Source: Irpex lacteus
Lineage: Eukaryota; Basidiomycota; Agaricomycetes; Polyporales; Irpicaceae
NCBI GenBank assembly: GCA_001986395.2
Contig: MQVO02000002.1
Location: 2,170,001 to 2,234,000 of the forward strand
DNA: 64,000 nucleotides
Reading direction: 5' to 3'
Made by a program: the position numbers and the translations under genes
In this document: in pieces, positions 1-12,085 of the stretch
How positions within the stretch are numbered: position 1 is the first letter of the stretch
How the letters are laid out: each line of letters begins with the position of its first letter
The notes under the pieces: model-generated
The model's input: the letters and a program-made list of their open reading frames with translations, nothing else
The model's database searches: none
What the model was told of the DNA's origin: nothing

Positions 1-1864
1 CCAATACCGAGTAAAGACATTGTATCAGCGGGTAAGCATATCACCAACCAGCAGCTTCGATTACAGGAAGCCAAGCCAGAACGTAAAACAAGACTTACGG
101 CGGAGGTCAAAAGCAAGAAGAAGGTCGTGTAATTACGTCTCCCGACGCAGTTGTTCACCCATTGGCAGTGGTGGTCGCATCCATCCACGCAATTATCACA
201 CTGCGTCAAAGAATGATATCAGCCAAGCCATTCCATTCTAACGCATCGAGCCAAGCCCCCCACGCGCAGAAAAGACTCACCATCTTGCAGTGGCTAGACC
301 GAGGCGGTCGGTATGTTCTGCATGTGGTGCAGTATTTCACTCGGACCCTAGATGTGTCATCGATAAGTAAGAGCAAGAATAAGCTGTTCCGGTACGGAAA
401 TAGTACTCACACTCCTGCACGAACCTTCAGGTCGCGTGGAAGAGGCTGTCGCGCCATTTCCTCAGACTCCGCACTTCCAAGAGGCGGATCAGGATCAAGA
501 TTCCGCGGTAGAATACCAGGGTCCCGGAAGGCCTGCGAAACCGGTAAGTACAGTTGGCAAGATCGGTGCCTTGGAAACCTTGAAGAGAGTTGCTCGGCAC
601 TCACCGTGGCTGCCATACTGGAAATGGTGAGAAGACACATATAGGCACCGACGGCTGCTACCGCTGGACTCTCGTTCAGCCACCACCACACACATGTCGT
701 TCCGAACCATACGCCAGAGATACCCAGGGTGAGCATCACGGAGCCTATGAATGCCCAAGGTGTATCCCCGCCAGTCATGAGCTTCCCGCGCAGGAAATAC
801 CGGTTCCGAGACGGGTGTCGCTGCCAATTGTATACGGCCTTCCCGGTCTTCTCATCGATTGCAGGAGTGTACGCTAGTGGAGGATTTATTCCCTGTGGAG
901 GTGTCGGAATGAAGTTCGCATGGTGAATGGAAGCGGTGGACCCCGCAGGAGACGGCGAATGCTGCTTGTACGGTGACATAGGTGTGTGTTTGTCGATTGC
1001 GGTAATATCGAACGTCATTGCCGGGTTTGCATGAGGAAGGATAGGAGAGGTCTGTCTCGAGCGCGGGATACAGTTCGCAGGAGAGTCGGCGCCGATCGAA
1101 CTTGAAACAGCGTCCAGGACCGGCGATGTGCTCTTCTTGCCTCCCTCGTGACTTGAACCACGCCTGAACAGCTTCTCAAAACTACCTCTCATCTTCGCAC
1201 CCGGGCTACTTTCGTTCCTCCCATAAGGGCTTGTGACCGAGATGGAAGGACGAGATGTGACCGTCGACTTGCGGGGCCTATTGGCGCCGATTGGTAATAA
1301 TGGTTCCCGACTGTGCTTATTCGTCCTTGGCATGGCATTTGGATTGCTCAAATCTTCGGTGGATGAGAGATTGATACTGCTAGAATAGTCTGCGTCATGG
1401 TTATCATGCTTCGAGAGAGGTCCTAATCGAATAGGAGACATTGCGTGTGCTTCAGAGGACACAGCAGAACCAGCGCTGGATGGACGGGCTAAAGAGTTCG
1501 GGGAAGAAGGAACGTAGTGGATAGGTGGATTAAAGAAAGTCAAAGAAGCTTGCGCTGCAGTAGGAGAAGTCGTGTTATGTACAGTCCGAGGCGAAGTGAG
1601 GGGTAACGGGGGTGGAGAAGAGAATAGTTCTCCAGACAGTAGGGACGGCTGAGTTCTAGAGCGCGACGAGACGATAGAACCAGACCTATTGTGTGGTGCA
1701 CTCGTGGTACTGGTATTGCTGGTACTGTCGCGATGTTGGCGAGGGCGAGACTGGCTCTGCATACGATGTACGGCGGGACTGGTCGCGGATGGAGTAGGTC
1801 CAAAAGGCAATTGGGCCGCAATGCGCTGCGGGTCAGCAGTGGGTAAAGAGCGTGGTGTTGACAT
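1..1864 (-). CDS. ERF2: ERF2-like DHHC palmitoyltransferase (3' end outside window)
   Basis: Palmitoyltransferase of the Erf2 type, an integral membrane enzyme that S-acylates proteins such as Ras. Exons read on the minus strand: 1864-605, 532-411, 347-281, 200-99, then an intron (GTAAGT at 98) that runs out of the window. The coding part seen is 517 codons. Residues 1 to about 340 are Ser/Pro-rich and disordered. Next come NRYFLRGKL, two membrane segments (about 370-420) and the DPGILPRNL motif that follows TM2 in Erf2 proteins. The cysteine-rich domain follows, with [17 protein letters not shown], then CDNC, then the catalytic DHHC at about 492-495, then [11 protein letters not shown]3 begins as the window ends; TM4 and the C-terminus are missing only because of the window edge. 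Family identity is firm. The ERF2 name rests on the DPG and DHHC context and the long N-terminal region. Confidence 0.9.
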
Positions 1865-2286
1865 GTTGTTGCAGGTTCGCTTGTTTCAGAATAACAATGT
1901 ACAGGTGAGGAGGCAGGTGTACTCGGAAACGTCGCTGAACAAGAAACGCTACGTGCACGAGTTCTCAGCAAGACAAACACGTTGCAAAGTAAACACGTAC
2001 GTCTCTTGCTTATCACGAACTCGAATTCTGCTTTGTCGTCTCCTCGAGTTACTTATAAGCCACGGTTGCGGGCACCTCGTCGTCGATTGAAGAAAGTAAC
2101 GAAAACAATCATGCCGCAGTGATCTGGCATTTGACGCCGTCGTGGGAAACAACACAGAAGCGCTGGCGTGGCCACCACCAATCCCGAACAAGTACAGTAC
2201 GTCGGTGTGCATTGCCTGCCGGAAACTCATATTCTATCGACAGTGATGTCACTAATACTGAACACAAATCTAAAATACCAGTATGC
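1865..2286. other. intergenic: ERF2 upstream and SAC gene 3' end
   Basis: About 420 bases between the ERF2-like start codon and the stop codon of the SAC gene, both on the minus strand. It should hold the ERF2 promoter and the SAC 3' UTR. I see no credible coding exon in it. Confidence 0.5.
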
Positions 2287-5200
2287 CTAGCCTCCGAGCC
2301 ACAACAGTCTCTTCACGCCGTATTCCATCTTTGCATACACGCTTGTCATGCGCTGAGCCTCTTGCAGGCTACAAAGTTCGTGCGTCCCATGTAAGCATGC
2401 AAACAAAACCGAAAATTTCGAATACGAACCTCACAACGTCTGCATTTTTGACGAGATCCTCCCCGCGTGGCCCTCCTGCGTCCGCACACGCCCTCGCTAT
2501 GGCGTCTACCATAAGATCGACAGCCTGCTTGCAGTTCGTCGCACCCGTCAGCTCATCGGCTGGTTCATAGAAGCTGCCATTCTCTCTCCGTCCTCTGGCA
2601 GGGTCAATAGGTAGGGCTTTGAAAGCCGCGAAAGTGACATCATTGGTGAGCGAAGGTGCTGCGGCGTTGGTCAATATGCGGGATAGTGTCGCGTTCTTGA
2701 GGGTAGATTGCCGCGAGGGAGAAGACGGAAGCAAGGGAAGGAATGCTGAACGAGGCGATCCAGGTAAGCCTGGAGAAGTGGGAGGTGAAATAGTATCGAC
2801 ACTATTCCCGATGGAATAACTCGTCACACGTGTATCCTGGCGGCTGTTTCGCCAAGCCACAGTAAAGCCTGCATTCTGGAGGGGATCGCGGCTACCTTCC
2901 TCCAGTGGTGACAGAATATATGCACCTGTCATACAAACTACCGGTAAGAACGGTGATGAAATAGGTAGATAAATTGAGAACGTGCCCTTTGTTATTTCTA
3001 CAATATCCCCTAATGGTACTCGCGTGTACATCTTCACCTTCTCGAGGTTGTAATCGTAGCTCTATGACTCGTCAGTAGATTCCAAAACTGTATCACGTGT
3101 CTGCCCTACAATTATATAAAGAGCCCGAACGCTCTGGAGAAGAACATCACAAGTCAGATAAATACCATTTAGGTTCGTTCTTGGAACACACACCAAAAGC
3201 AGCACCTTCTCTTCAAACTTATCGCTCAGCTTCACGTTTACGTCCGAAGGAGCAAAGAGGGTCCATCCTGAGAGTAACCGCTCGCCTTCCGATAGGACTC
3301 TCGAGACGCAGTCTGCAATAGCCTCCGCCCGTATCTTCGATAAGCGGATGAGGTCCCTTGGATCAGAAGATTGCAGCTTGTTCAAGAACTCAGAAAAAAC
3401 GCTGGTTGTGCGGTTGCCTAGCATGAAGTCGATAACGGCCTGACTAAACCAGTCGCCGAAAGTCGAAGTGTACATCCTGAATATGTGTAATTCCATGTTG
3501 AGATAGTCACGTCGCATAAAAGGAAAGCCTACCTCGCCAAGGAGTTCACACCATCATTCAGCATGCCCGTCAGGTCGCGTTTGCCTGTTCTGTTACACGC
3601 AAAGTCGTCAGTAACAGCGACAAATCATATATTCTCCGAAACCGACCTCGTGAAGTCTCCCTGTTTCACAGTGCAGTATTAATAAACATCCGGCTAAGTA
3701 GCGGGGTTGACTATTGGCGCTTACTTTCAACGCAGATGTGCCAGCACTTCGATTCATTATTAGATCCCGCACGGTGATGCCAGTTCGACACTCACTATTC
3801 GCGACTGATCGCATCTCCGTTATTCGCCCACACTAGGTGCAGTCAGAAAAGGGGGTTCAAATCGGAGAAGCAGAAAATCAGAAATCAACGCTCATACCGT
3901 CATTGAAGACAACATCCGATTCAACCTTGCTTGCACCGGACGGATACTGCAAGGCCACCGATCCAAGCTGTCTGTTGAGAATATGCCGCGCAAATGCAGA
4001 CTTGAGGGTCACGCCGCATTTAGCAATTAGCATAGACACCGAGGAGTAGAACAAAGGAAGCTTACTTCGACAACATTGGTCCGGTCCAAGCAGTCAATGC
4101 AGTTCATTCGGAATACGCCCTTTTGCTGCGACATGATCATGTCGTTAGATACCCACAAGTACCTTGTGTCGAATAAGGGGGGCCAGGTGAGATCATGATG
4201 CTCGGTTGAGGCGGAGGAAAATTTACCCTTGACCCTCGAAGACACGTTGCAGTTGATCAATGAGCATCGAGATATTCTCGTACCTGAAGACATCATCAGC
4301 GGGTGGAGTGCGACCAAACCCAAACGGCCCGATACCTACTTCATGCCCTTTGTCTCGGTGTGGAAGTCATAGTCAACGTATCTCCAGGTATAATTCAGTA
4401 GCGGCGAACACAAGGCGTCGAAAAGACGTACTTCACATCTGTGAGGGCGACTTCGCTGGCAGCATTACGATACGCGGTCGTAAGAGCCCCCTCCTTCCCA
4501 TGCTGCTCCGCCAAGTTCACGAGAGTCTACATTGTCCGGCGGAACAGCCCATTAGTCAGCGATCTGTCCGTTACAATTTGCGACGGAACTCACAAGGGGC
4601 CCGTAACGGGGAATCAGCCGTTGCATGTGACGTCTCAGTGCATCGAGGTTTTGTGCCTGCGACCTCTCTGGGGAAAGAATCGGCGCAGGTTTCAAACTGT
4701 ATCCTGGCTGGCTCCAAAACAGCGGAACTGGGAAGAATTGAATCGGTTGACGATCCGGAGTAGCACAAGGAAATACCAACTTGATCCTCGCACTTGCACA
4801 TGACTGAAGACGTTCTGGAAACCTTCACGCTGCGCAGAACGTTGTGAATATTGGCGACCCGTTTCCAAATTAGTTCATTCACCTCAACTCGCATTATCGT
4901 CTCAGTCTCCACAAAGTTCGCCACGTTGGCATCGTCGTCTATCCCCCGCCTTTGGTAACGGAGGCCGGCGCGGTCTCTTGACCTTCTGGAAATAAGGGCG
5001 TAGTCCACGAGTGCTGCATCTCCGTCTTCGGTGACTTCTGGTTCTCGAGGGACGCCGAAAGTCGCGATTTGAAAGAAACCCTGCATGATGGGAAGCACAT
5101 AGCTGTGGAGCTATTCGAGGTTCGCGGGTGAGACTCTGACAAGACATTCAGTACGAACAGACTTACGCCTGCATCGATGAATGGCTTCGACAACCATTCG

Positions 5201-6679
5201 TTCCACCAGAACTGCCGGTCGACGCGTCTCCAGAGTGGAAGAGTGCTTGAAGGATCCTCCAATACGCTTACTTTGTCATCCGATGGGCCGACCTCAGACG
5301 TGCTGTCTATCGCGTTCAGTTGGACTAGTAACTCGTTCTGTTTCTTCATCTTAGCAATGAGCGCCTGCTTATGTTGAAGCGAGCGGGTGATGTCTGAGCC
5401 AATGTTCAGCTACGCGACACAGAAGAACTGCGCGACACATACCGAAGTGATATGAAAAGTACATCCCCTTTGAGAATAGATTTACGCATTCTCGTATGAC
5501 TTTTGCCTCTAGCTCAGACCTCTTCTCTTCCACAGTTGTTGGTGCAGGAGCAGCAGTAGTCAAAAGGGTGTCAAGAACCTCTGTAGGCGCTTTGTCACCT
5601 TGCTCAACCATTTCGTCGAGGGAGAGACGTTCGTCCTGTGGCGGGCTCTCGGAAGTTTCGGCCGAGCTGTCATCTTGCTCTAGTTTCTGTGAAATGGACG
5701 GGGCCTGAGGCGTAGAGTTTCTCCTGGGTAACTTGTTCCAGAACGACAACCTGTCGGCCAATGTCTTGGCCAGGTTCCCGGTATTGATGGACATTTCTGA
5801 CGATGGCGTGGAGATGACTGACGATGAGGGCGACGGTGACGAAGAACGAGATTGTTGTTCATCTCCTAGCTCGAAGGCTTGGTTTGGCGTAGGGGTCATG
5901 ACCTTTACTTGGTCCTCGCTAGCGAACGTGACGCGAGGAGTGGATTCTCCAGCGTCATCTACGGACGAACGAGTAGAGGAAGCGACCACACCGTCTATTG
6001 ATACGCTCGTCACGGTGTGTGTAGGGATAAGTGACAGGCGAGCTTGAGCGTTATTACGAGTGTTGAGGGCCTTCAATGCATCTCGAGCACCGGGTTCCGT
6101 GAGCGGAATAGGTGTCACACCTTTGATCTCGTACACGGTCTGTCTTGGGTCCAATACTGAATGGATCAGTTATAGAGACTTTCAGAGCCAAGTGGCAACT
6201 TACAAAACCCAATATCAGTCCTATTGCTTATCACAAGTAGATGGGCTCCTATGGATATGTTGGTAAGTAGTTGGCCGCAACAAGAAGTAGATAGCATACT
6301 TGCCAGTGAATAGGTTCAAAATCCCAACTATGCCATACACGATTACACTGTTTCCCCAGTCCAAGTCCTCGATCCCGTCGTCGCTTTGGAGCTCCTCGAC
6401 CTTGCCCTCCTTTCCCCATGAAATACACACATATGATTGGGGACGCGTGCCGTCTTTGAGAAACTGGCGAAGTAGGAGTCCTTGTGGTGTCGCAATGATT
6501 GCGATGTATTCATACGGGCAGGGATGCGGTGTGGGTGGGATGATAAACTTTGGTTGCAGGGAAGTCGTATGCACCGGGTTTGTGCTTGGTATTGGGTGGT
6601 ATACGGCTGGTGCTGGGCTGGGCGTCGAATTGGACCGTATAGGCGGGAATTTGAACGGCTTTGCAAAGATTTTCTTCAT
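2287..6679 (-). CDS. SAC-domain phosphoinositide phosphatase with hSac2 domain (INPP5F/Sac2-like)
   Basis: Multi-exon phosphatase that should remove phosphate from phosphoinositides on endomembranes. Exon 1 (6679-6304) starts MKKIFAKPFKFPP. Following exons give AHLLVISNRTDIG (6248-6204), a Ser-rich insert (6156-5443), ending FSYHFDITRSLQ across the next junction, then PLWRRVDRQFWWNEW, LPIMQGFFQIATFG, REGFQNVFSHVQVRGSIPLF and WSQPG. The catalytic CX5R motif is CIDCLDRTN, near 4090. Later exons encode GDFTRTGKRDLTGMLNDGVN and the hSac2 segment KMYTRVPLGDIVEITKG (3030-2980). The last exon ends YGVKRLLWLGG, stop at 2287; its acceptor (CTCAG before CGCATG) is the only in-frame choice I found. Intron 1 uses a GC donor (GCAAGT at 6303). 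All catalytic residues are present. Sac2 enzymes favour PI(4)P, but specificity cannot be read here. Confidence 0.9.
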
Positions 6680-7005
6680 ACTTTCAAGTTCATAGAATGC
6701 ACATGAATGCTCTATTAAACTGTTAAATGACGGTCAATAGCGAGATGGAAGAAGAAAGACAAGATGCGGTGGACAATCTCGTCAACCGTCGCAGTCTGAA
6801 GTAGATCACAACGTAGTCCCTGAACGCGATCGACCAATCTCAGATCCTCAGTATGACATAATACCACGTGAATTTATCTGGACGCCCATTGTTAGGCGCC
6901 AAGCGGATGGGCAGTTCACTCTCGGCTCAGACCTACAAATACATGCAAGTGCACCTCTTGTGTTTACCATCGATTTCAAATGCGTACAGAATGCTACACT
7001 ACAAA
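6680..7005. other. intergenic between SAC gene and NMT1
   Basis: About 325 bases separating the SAC start codon from the NMT1 stop codon, both minus strand. No coding exon seen; presumably the SAC promoter and NMT1 3' UTR. Confidence 0.5.
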
Positions 7006-9124
7006 TTACAGCATGGGGATACCAATTCCTCTACCAGCTGGAACGCCGTCGATAGCCTCTGCCCCAGTAAGCGGCAACGTCCTCCAGTTATAAATGTAGA
7101 AGTTGAGTAGACCATTTCCAGCACCGAACTATCGCAATTACAAATGCATATGTCAGTCGACTGAACTAACGACGACTATCGCCACGGATTGCTTACCCTG
7201 AGATCTTGGAGGAATTCCACATTGTCCATCAGTGTAAGTGCGTTGAACACATCGAACTTCGCCTCGTTCGCAACGATAAGGGCGTCGCCAATCAGCTCTT
7301 CCAGTCGTTTCTTCAAGCTACCGTCTTTCTCAGCGCCAGGTTGGAATGCTACCTCTGTGCCATAATAGTAGAGATAAGCTGCGTGGAGGACATTATGTGT
7401 AGGCGAGTTCATAATGGTTGAGGGGAGTGAATAGAAGGACCAGAAGTCCGTGATCTTGTGTGTATTGGGGTTCTGCGTTGGAGATAATGAGACTGCGTAG
7501 AGCAGGAGCTAGGGATGACGGTTGTGCATACCTCGATAACGTACGTCCACACGACCTGTTCTTCTCTACGCCGCTTCCAGCTATCCTTACCACCTGGACC
7601 GACGCCCCTTCCACTCAAAAAGTTGTGCCTCACTTCATCCTCTGAGAAATGCAACGACATCCCAAACCGATCTTGATACCGTTTATAGAGGTCGGCTACC
7701 TGTGGGACGTCTTTCTCTTCCATCTCACGCAGACCTTGCGCGAGGTGTTTAGGTCGCTCTGGGACTTTGTGTAGCCGTATCATGCGGGCCAACGTCATGT
7801 TCGAGGGCACGTGCGTGAAACCGACGTTCACTAGCTTGGGGATGTTGATACAACGATGATAGTATCTGAGAATGTCACATAATGAGCATGTGGAGGTCGT
7901 AGATGCCACGCTGCCATGTTCACCTGCACGTCGATACGGGAGTAGGCAAGAGTACGCCCGCTGTATAAAGCGCTTGGAAGACGCCTTTAATATTGCACCG
8001 TCGAGTGACCTCTTTGATGAGCACAGGTGTAAGCCGTTTTGACCGCAGTTTCTTGTGCACGCATAGGAAGTTGACTTCGCTCGAATTGAGAATGCTATAT
8101 CAGGGCATCAGAAAATGTGTACACATCCATGTAAAAGGAACGCACTTTTCGCGAACGCGCAACGTAATGGGAATGGCTGATATGAAAGCGACCAGTTTCT
8201 TGTTCGATGCCACTCTTACACCGATGTGCCATTCCTTGTGATATCCGGGAGGCTGGAGTGCCCTTAAAGTCATCGCATTAATACAGAGACTAAGATATCC
8301 ACTCGCAACTTACCATCGAAGGAATTCGGCGGAATATTGAAAGCGGAAGTCGGCATCGTTATCCTCGACGTAGTGCCCGGATAGCAATTCATACAGTTCT
8401 CGGAGCTATATGTGGACCCACAATATTATTGAACCAGGATAACAGTGATGAGTTGACGAAACGTACTTGAGCATCGTCTGAGGTGTCGACTAAGCCCCAT
8501 TCGAATTGACTTGGAAGAGGGTACGGCTCCTGCTGCACTTCGGACGCGGGTTTCGAAGGCTCGATAGGTCCATCAGCAGTCGGTACCTCGTCCCCTACAT
8601 GTACCTCAGTCTTCCATCATACTTGTTCATCTTGTATACGCACCTACTTGTGGAACAGGCTGGGTTCCCCAAAACTGTACGGAACACAAGCTATCATTGC
8701 CACAATCCACCAGAGGACAATCTGGCGAACATACCTTATGACTACCCATATCCTTCTTATTCACCCCGCCAATTCCCGCTGTTCCTTGTACGACATCCTT
8801 GATCTTCATCTGCTCCAACGCAGCCCTCACATTCTCCTCGTTCAGGTCTGCCTCAGCGACCTTTCCCGTCTCCTTCACCTTGTCCAACACAGCACTGACC
8901 AGCTGATCCGGCACATGGTCTTTTCCTCCTCCACGCAGTGCGTTCAGAGCCCTGATCGCTTTGCTCCTCTTTTTCTTCTTCTTCTTGCTCGAGGTAGATG
9001 GCGTACTTGTCTCCGGGAGAGTGTGATCGTTGGGGTTTTCGTCCTCGGTGTCTGAACCGGAGGGGCTGTGTTCTGGTTCGTCGACAACGTCGACTGCCCG
9101 TGCCTTACCAGACGATGAAGCCAT
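7006..9124 (-). CDS. NMT1: glycylpeptide N-tetradecanoyltransferase (N-myristoyltransferase)
   Basis: Transfers myristate from myristoyl-CoA to the N-terminal glycine of cytosolic proteins. Exon 1 starts [15 protein letters not shown] at 9124. It has an acidic stretch and a poly-lysine run ([10 protein letters not shown]), as in other NMTs, where this region targets ribosomes. The signature [10 protein letters not shown] spans the first intron (8750-8670). Further exons give [57 protein letters not shown] and KEVTRR (the acyl-CoA region), [16 protein letters not shown], then [16 protein letters not shown] and [14 protein letters not shown]. The last exon reads [15 protein letters not shown] and ends GIGIPML, stop at 7006. 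A C-terminal leucine is expected because its carboxylate acts in catalysis in the family. It is full length with no damage seen. Confidence 0.95.
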
Positions 9125-9345
9125 GGCGGTGGAAGTTATGGACCTCTGAGCACGTTAGTGAAGATGGTTGTTGCAGTCAAGGACAACCTTGCAATCATAC
9201 TTCGGCGCTCCTTCAATCGACGCGTCATATCGATGTTCGTCAGGCACGGAAACAGATGATATTCAAGCAGTAGAGTGTAGGTTACAATACTACTTGTGTC
9301 GAGGATATATTGTATGAATAAGTACATGTTCAGACGGGACAATCA

Positions 9346-10802
9346 TTACGCTGCCTTGCCTCTCCTCCGTCGTTTCACTCGATCGGCCATGGAAAGAGAT
9401 TCGTCCAGAGTTACAGGCGACTTCTCTTCGACATGCAGGGTGGTTACCGCAGCGGAGAGGTTCGACTCAATTTCAACGGTCTGCCTGATTTTTCTTTTCC
9501 GTGGTGAAGGGGCAGGTGAAAGTGTGGGCGTAGACGTTCCAACAGATGACAGCGGAGGCGTGGATACAGATTCGGGAAGCCCATACGAGGAGAACGCTTT
9601 CAGGTCGGAGGTGAAGAGCACCTGAAGAAACTTGTCGTCAGTCGGACGGCATATTATGATCATTGCTACTCACGGAATGAGCCCAACCAGCATAGTCACC
9701 CCACACTCCGACAAGCTTCGAATTGACCTGCTCGTACAGAGCAGGACTCATCGTTGTTTTGGCTTTCGAGCCAGACATTCCGTAATGCTTGACCGCTATT
9801 TGATGGACATGAGTGTCAACGGGTACTACCTCCCTCTATGTCAGAAGAGATCAGTCAGTGTGCACCGTCTGAAGCTATAAAATACGTACCTTGTCAAGAC
9901 TCATGAGTAGTATACAATCGGCAACCTTTCGTCCTACGCCCATGAGTTTCAGTAGTTCTGAGCGCGCTGCGGCCGTATCTACGTCTCTCAATGTCTTGAG
10001 CCACTCTTCCGCGGGCTCGACGTCCGTCCCTGCCTTAGGTACTGTTCCATGGGCATCTGTGAGCATTTTTGCAGTTTTCTGGATGAAGTCGGCTCGATAT
10101 CCAAACCCCAGAGCTCGCAGCCTGGCAGTAACCTCGGGCGAGGCAAGCGTTGAAGGAGAGGGGAAAGGATGGTACGCTTGGGCCTTGAGGTCGCTTGATA
10201 TTGACTCGGAAGGTGGCTCTATGGTCACCAAAGCAGGACTATATTCTGTGCAAAGAGACTTGACCATCTTTGTTATCCGTGTGATGTTGTTATTGGACGA
10301 GCAAATGAACCTGGTATGGGTTAATGCCGATGACGAGCAGAGGACTGATATGTGTAACTTACGAAAGTAAGCACTCAAAAGGATCTTGACGAAGCATCCG
10401 TATACCACTAAACCTATCTCGCACTGTGAGGAAGACTGGGTCCCGCTTGCTCCATTGCTCATACAGCTCCAGCAAATCGACTTTGAGCTGGAAGTAGTCG
10501 TGTATCCAGGCGAGAGTCTCTTCCTCCAAACTATCTTGTTGCACTGAGTCGCCTTCCGTCGGAGTAATAGATCTATAGTATAAGGTGTCGGGTGTCTGAC
10601 GAAGGCATACCACTCTGTCGCGCAGACAAAGACGATACTCGTGAGTAGGAGAGCCTGCGGCGGCTACCTTCTTCAATGGGAATACAGACCAGCGAAACGA
10701 TTGCCCGCATTGCAGAACAGCATCGAGAGATAGTTGCGCGATTGGCAGAGGCAGCCGACGAAAGCCTGATGCAAGAGTTGAGGAGGAGGCCATGGCAGTC
10801 AT
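9346..10802 (-). CDS. OGG1: 8-oxoguanine DNA glycosylase / AP lyase
   Basis: Base-excision repair enzyme that removes 8-oxoguanine opposite cytosine. Exons 10802-10363, 10310-9890, 9835-9674 and 9621-9346 join to 432 residues. The N-terminal domain has LDAVLQCGQSFRW. The hallmark FICSSNNNITRITKMV is split by intron 1. The helix-hairpin-helix carries LMGVGRKVADCILLMSLDK with the catalytic lysine. The next exon gives REVVPVDTHVHQIA with the catalytic aspartate. The C-terminus is basic (DRVKRRRRGKAA), a plausible nuclear signal. Two in-frame starts lie three codons apart (MTAMASSS); the upstream one is used here. No odd features. Confidence 0.95.
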
Positions 10803-11581
10803 TAGTTAAATGGTCAAGACCGGTAACGCCGAGCGCACTGTCACTGGCACCCTCTGGCACCTGGCTGGGGGCACCATCAATATTGCCCTCTTACTACGCA
10901 GTCGAACATAATTCGCTAATACTGCGTTCCCAGGTAAGCCCACTACCAAGGATCTATTCAGTAAACTCACCGAGAAGTAGTAAGTCAACTTACGGCAGTT
11001 GTTTTGGAATAACCAGGAGGAAAGCTTGATCTGTGGCAGAAACGAAAATGCAGCCCTCCGGTGGGCACAAATATCGGTGGGCAGTATTATTGGATTTGGG
11101 TCTCTAACATATGTCAGGGGGAAAACGGCTGCCAATATGTCTACCCCCAGCACACATGCAGAGCGAAGATCAGGCCTCAGGTAGTAAGTATGTACCACTG
11201 AATCGCCGCTCAAGTTCAATGGGGTTCTCACTGTTGCCTCACAGTAGATACACGACCATTGTCTTGAATGAGAGAATTGGATGTATATACGAGTACTCTT
11301 CTTGTATGGGTAGGCTCAAAATACCATTGACTAAAACATTTGCCAGTGGCCACTTCACAGAGTGTCAGCAAATGACGACCGGCATGCCGGCGTCAGCCAC
11401 ATGTTGAACTTCTTGTTTCCTTTTTTGGAGGGTCTTTGCCACTATAAAGACTTCCCTCCTCTTCGCTTGCAGCCTCTTTCTATCCTTATATATGATGGTG
11501 ATGCGGGCAAGGATCCAGCACTCTAGCGGGAAAATCTAAAGAGCTCGACCTCCAGCGTCGAGTTCTAGTACACTGTGCATG
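10803..11581. other. intergenic between OGG1 and the inverted-repeat arm
   Basis: About 780 bases upstream of OGG1. A 141-codon minus-strand reading frame (10806-11231) has no recognisable domain and sits where the OGG1 promoter must lie, so I do not call it. If the inversion proposed for the NPR2 segment is right, the left breakpoint lies at the right edge of this stretch. Confidence 0.4.
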
Positions 11582-12085
11582 TAGTACAGGCTACCTCAAT
11601 GCAAACAGATCTCTTGCCTAAAGCGAGAAAACACCGTGATGACCGTCCGAGCTACCTATAAATAACAGCCACATTTCCAAAGTCGCCATCCTCGTCACTT
11701 CCACCTCCTATGAATCGCAACCACTGCTCCATCACAGGCCATCCGACCGAGAATCGTGTACACAACTCGTCTGTATGGTGTTCTCCATCAAGTAACGGGA
11801 CCAGGGCAGGGGGATACGCAGGCCCAGGTGCTTGCATGGCTACAGCGGGCGCGGACGGTGACCTCGACATTCGTGGTCTTGGAACGCCAAGACCCCCCGC
11901 ACTGGAATGCTCGCTGTCACCAAGGTCGGTGTTCCCCGTATCAGGCGACATACTCAAGCTAGCTCGCGGAGGGGACGGAGTAGCTCGTAGAGTGTTCAGA
12001 TGTGCTGTACTCGCTTGTCTGCGAAAGTAATCTGTCATGGCCGTCGCGCTGCTGTCGGACCGTTTCCCTCTTGTTCGCACTGCTG
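11582..12085 (+). repeat. left arm of inverted repeat flanking NPR2
   Basis: Roughly 500 bases that match the reverse complement of 14275-14757, with base changes and one gap of about 20 bases. The first 40 bases are a copy of the last codons of RCL1 in plus orientation. The rest is the genuine 3' end of NPR2 (minus). Long identical blocks include GCAAACAGATCTCTTGCCTA and ATCACAGGCCATCCGA. Boundaries are by eye. Confidence 0.85.
11583..11622 (+). pseudogene. relic of the RCL1 3' end
   Basis: Forty bases that differ by about one base from the terminal RCL1 exon (14724-14757, minus strand), including the stop codon and a few bases past it. It encodes the last residues of RCL1 but has no upstream gene, so it is a breakpoint scar and not a gene. 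It lies tail to tail with NPR2, as the other arm does. Confidence 0.8.

Noticed and set aside
10806..11231. 141-codon minus-strand frame upstream of OGG1
   Set aside because: No known motif, no splice partners, and it occupies the OGG1 promoter; composition is not gene-like.
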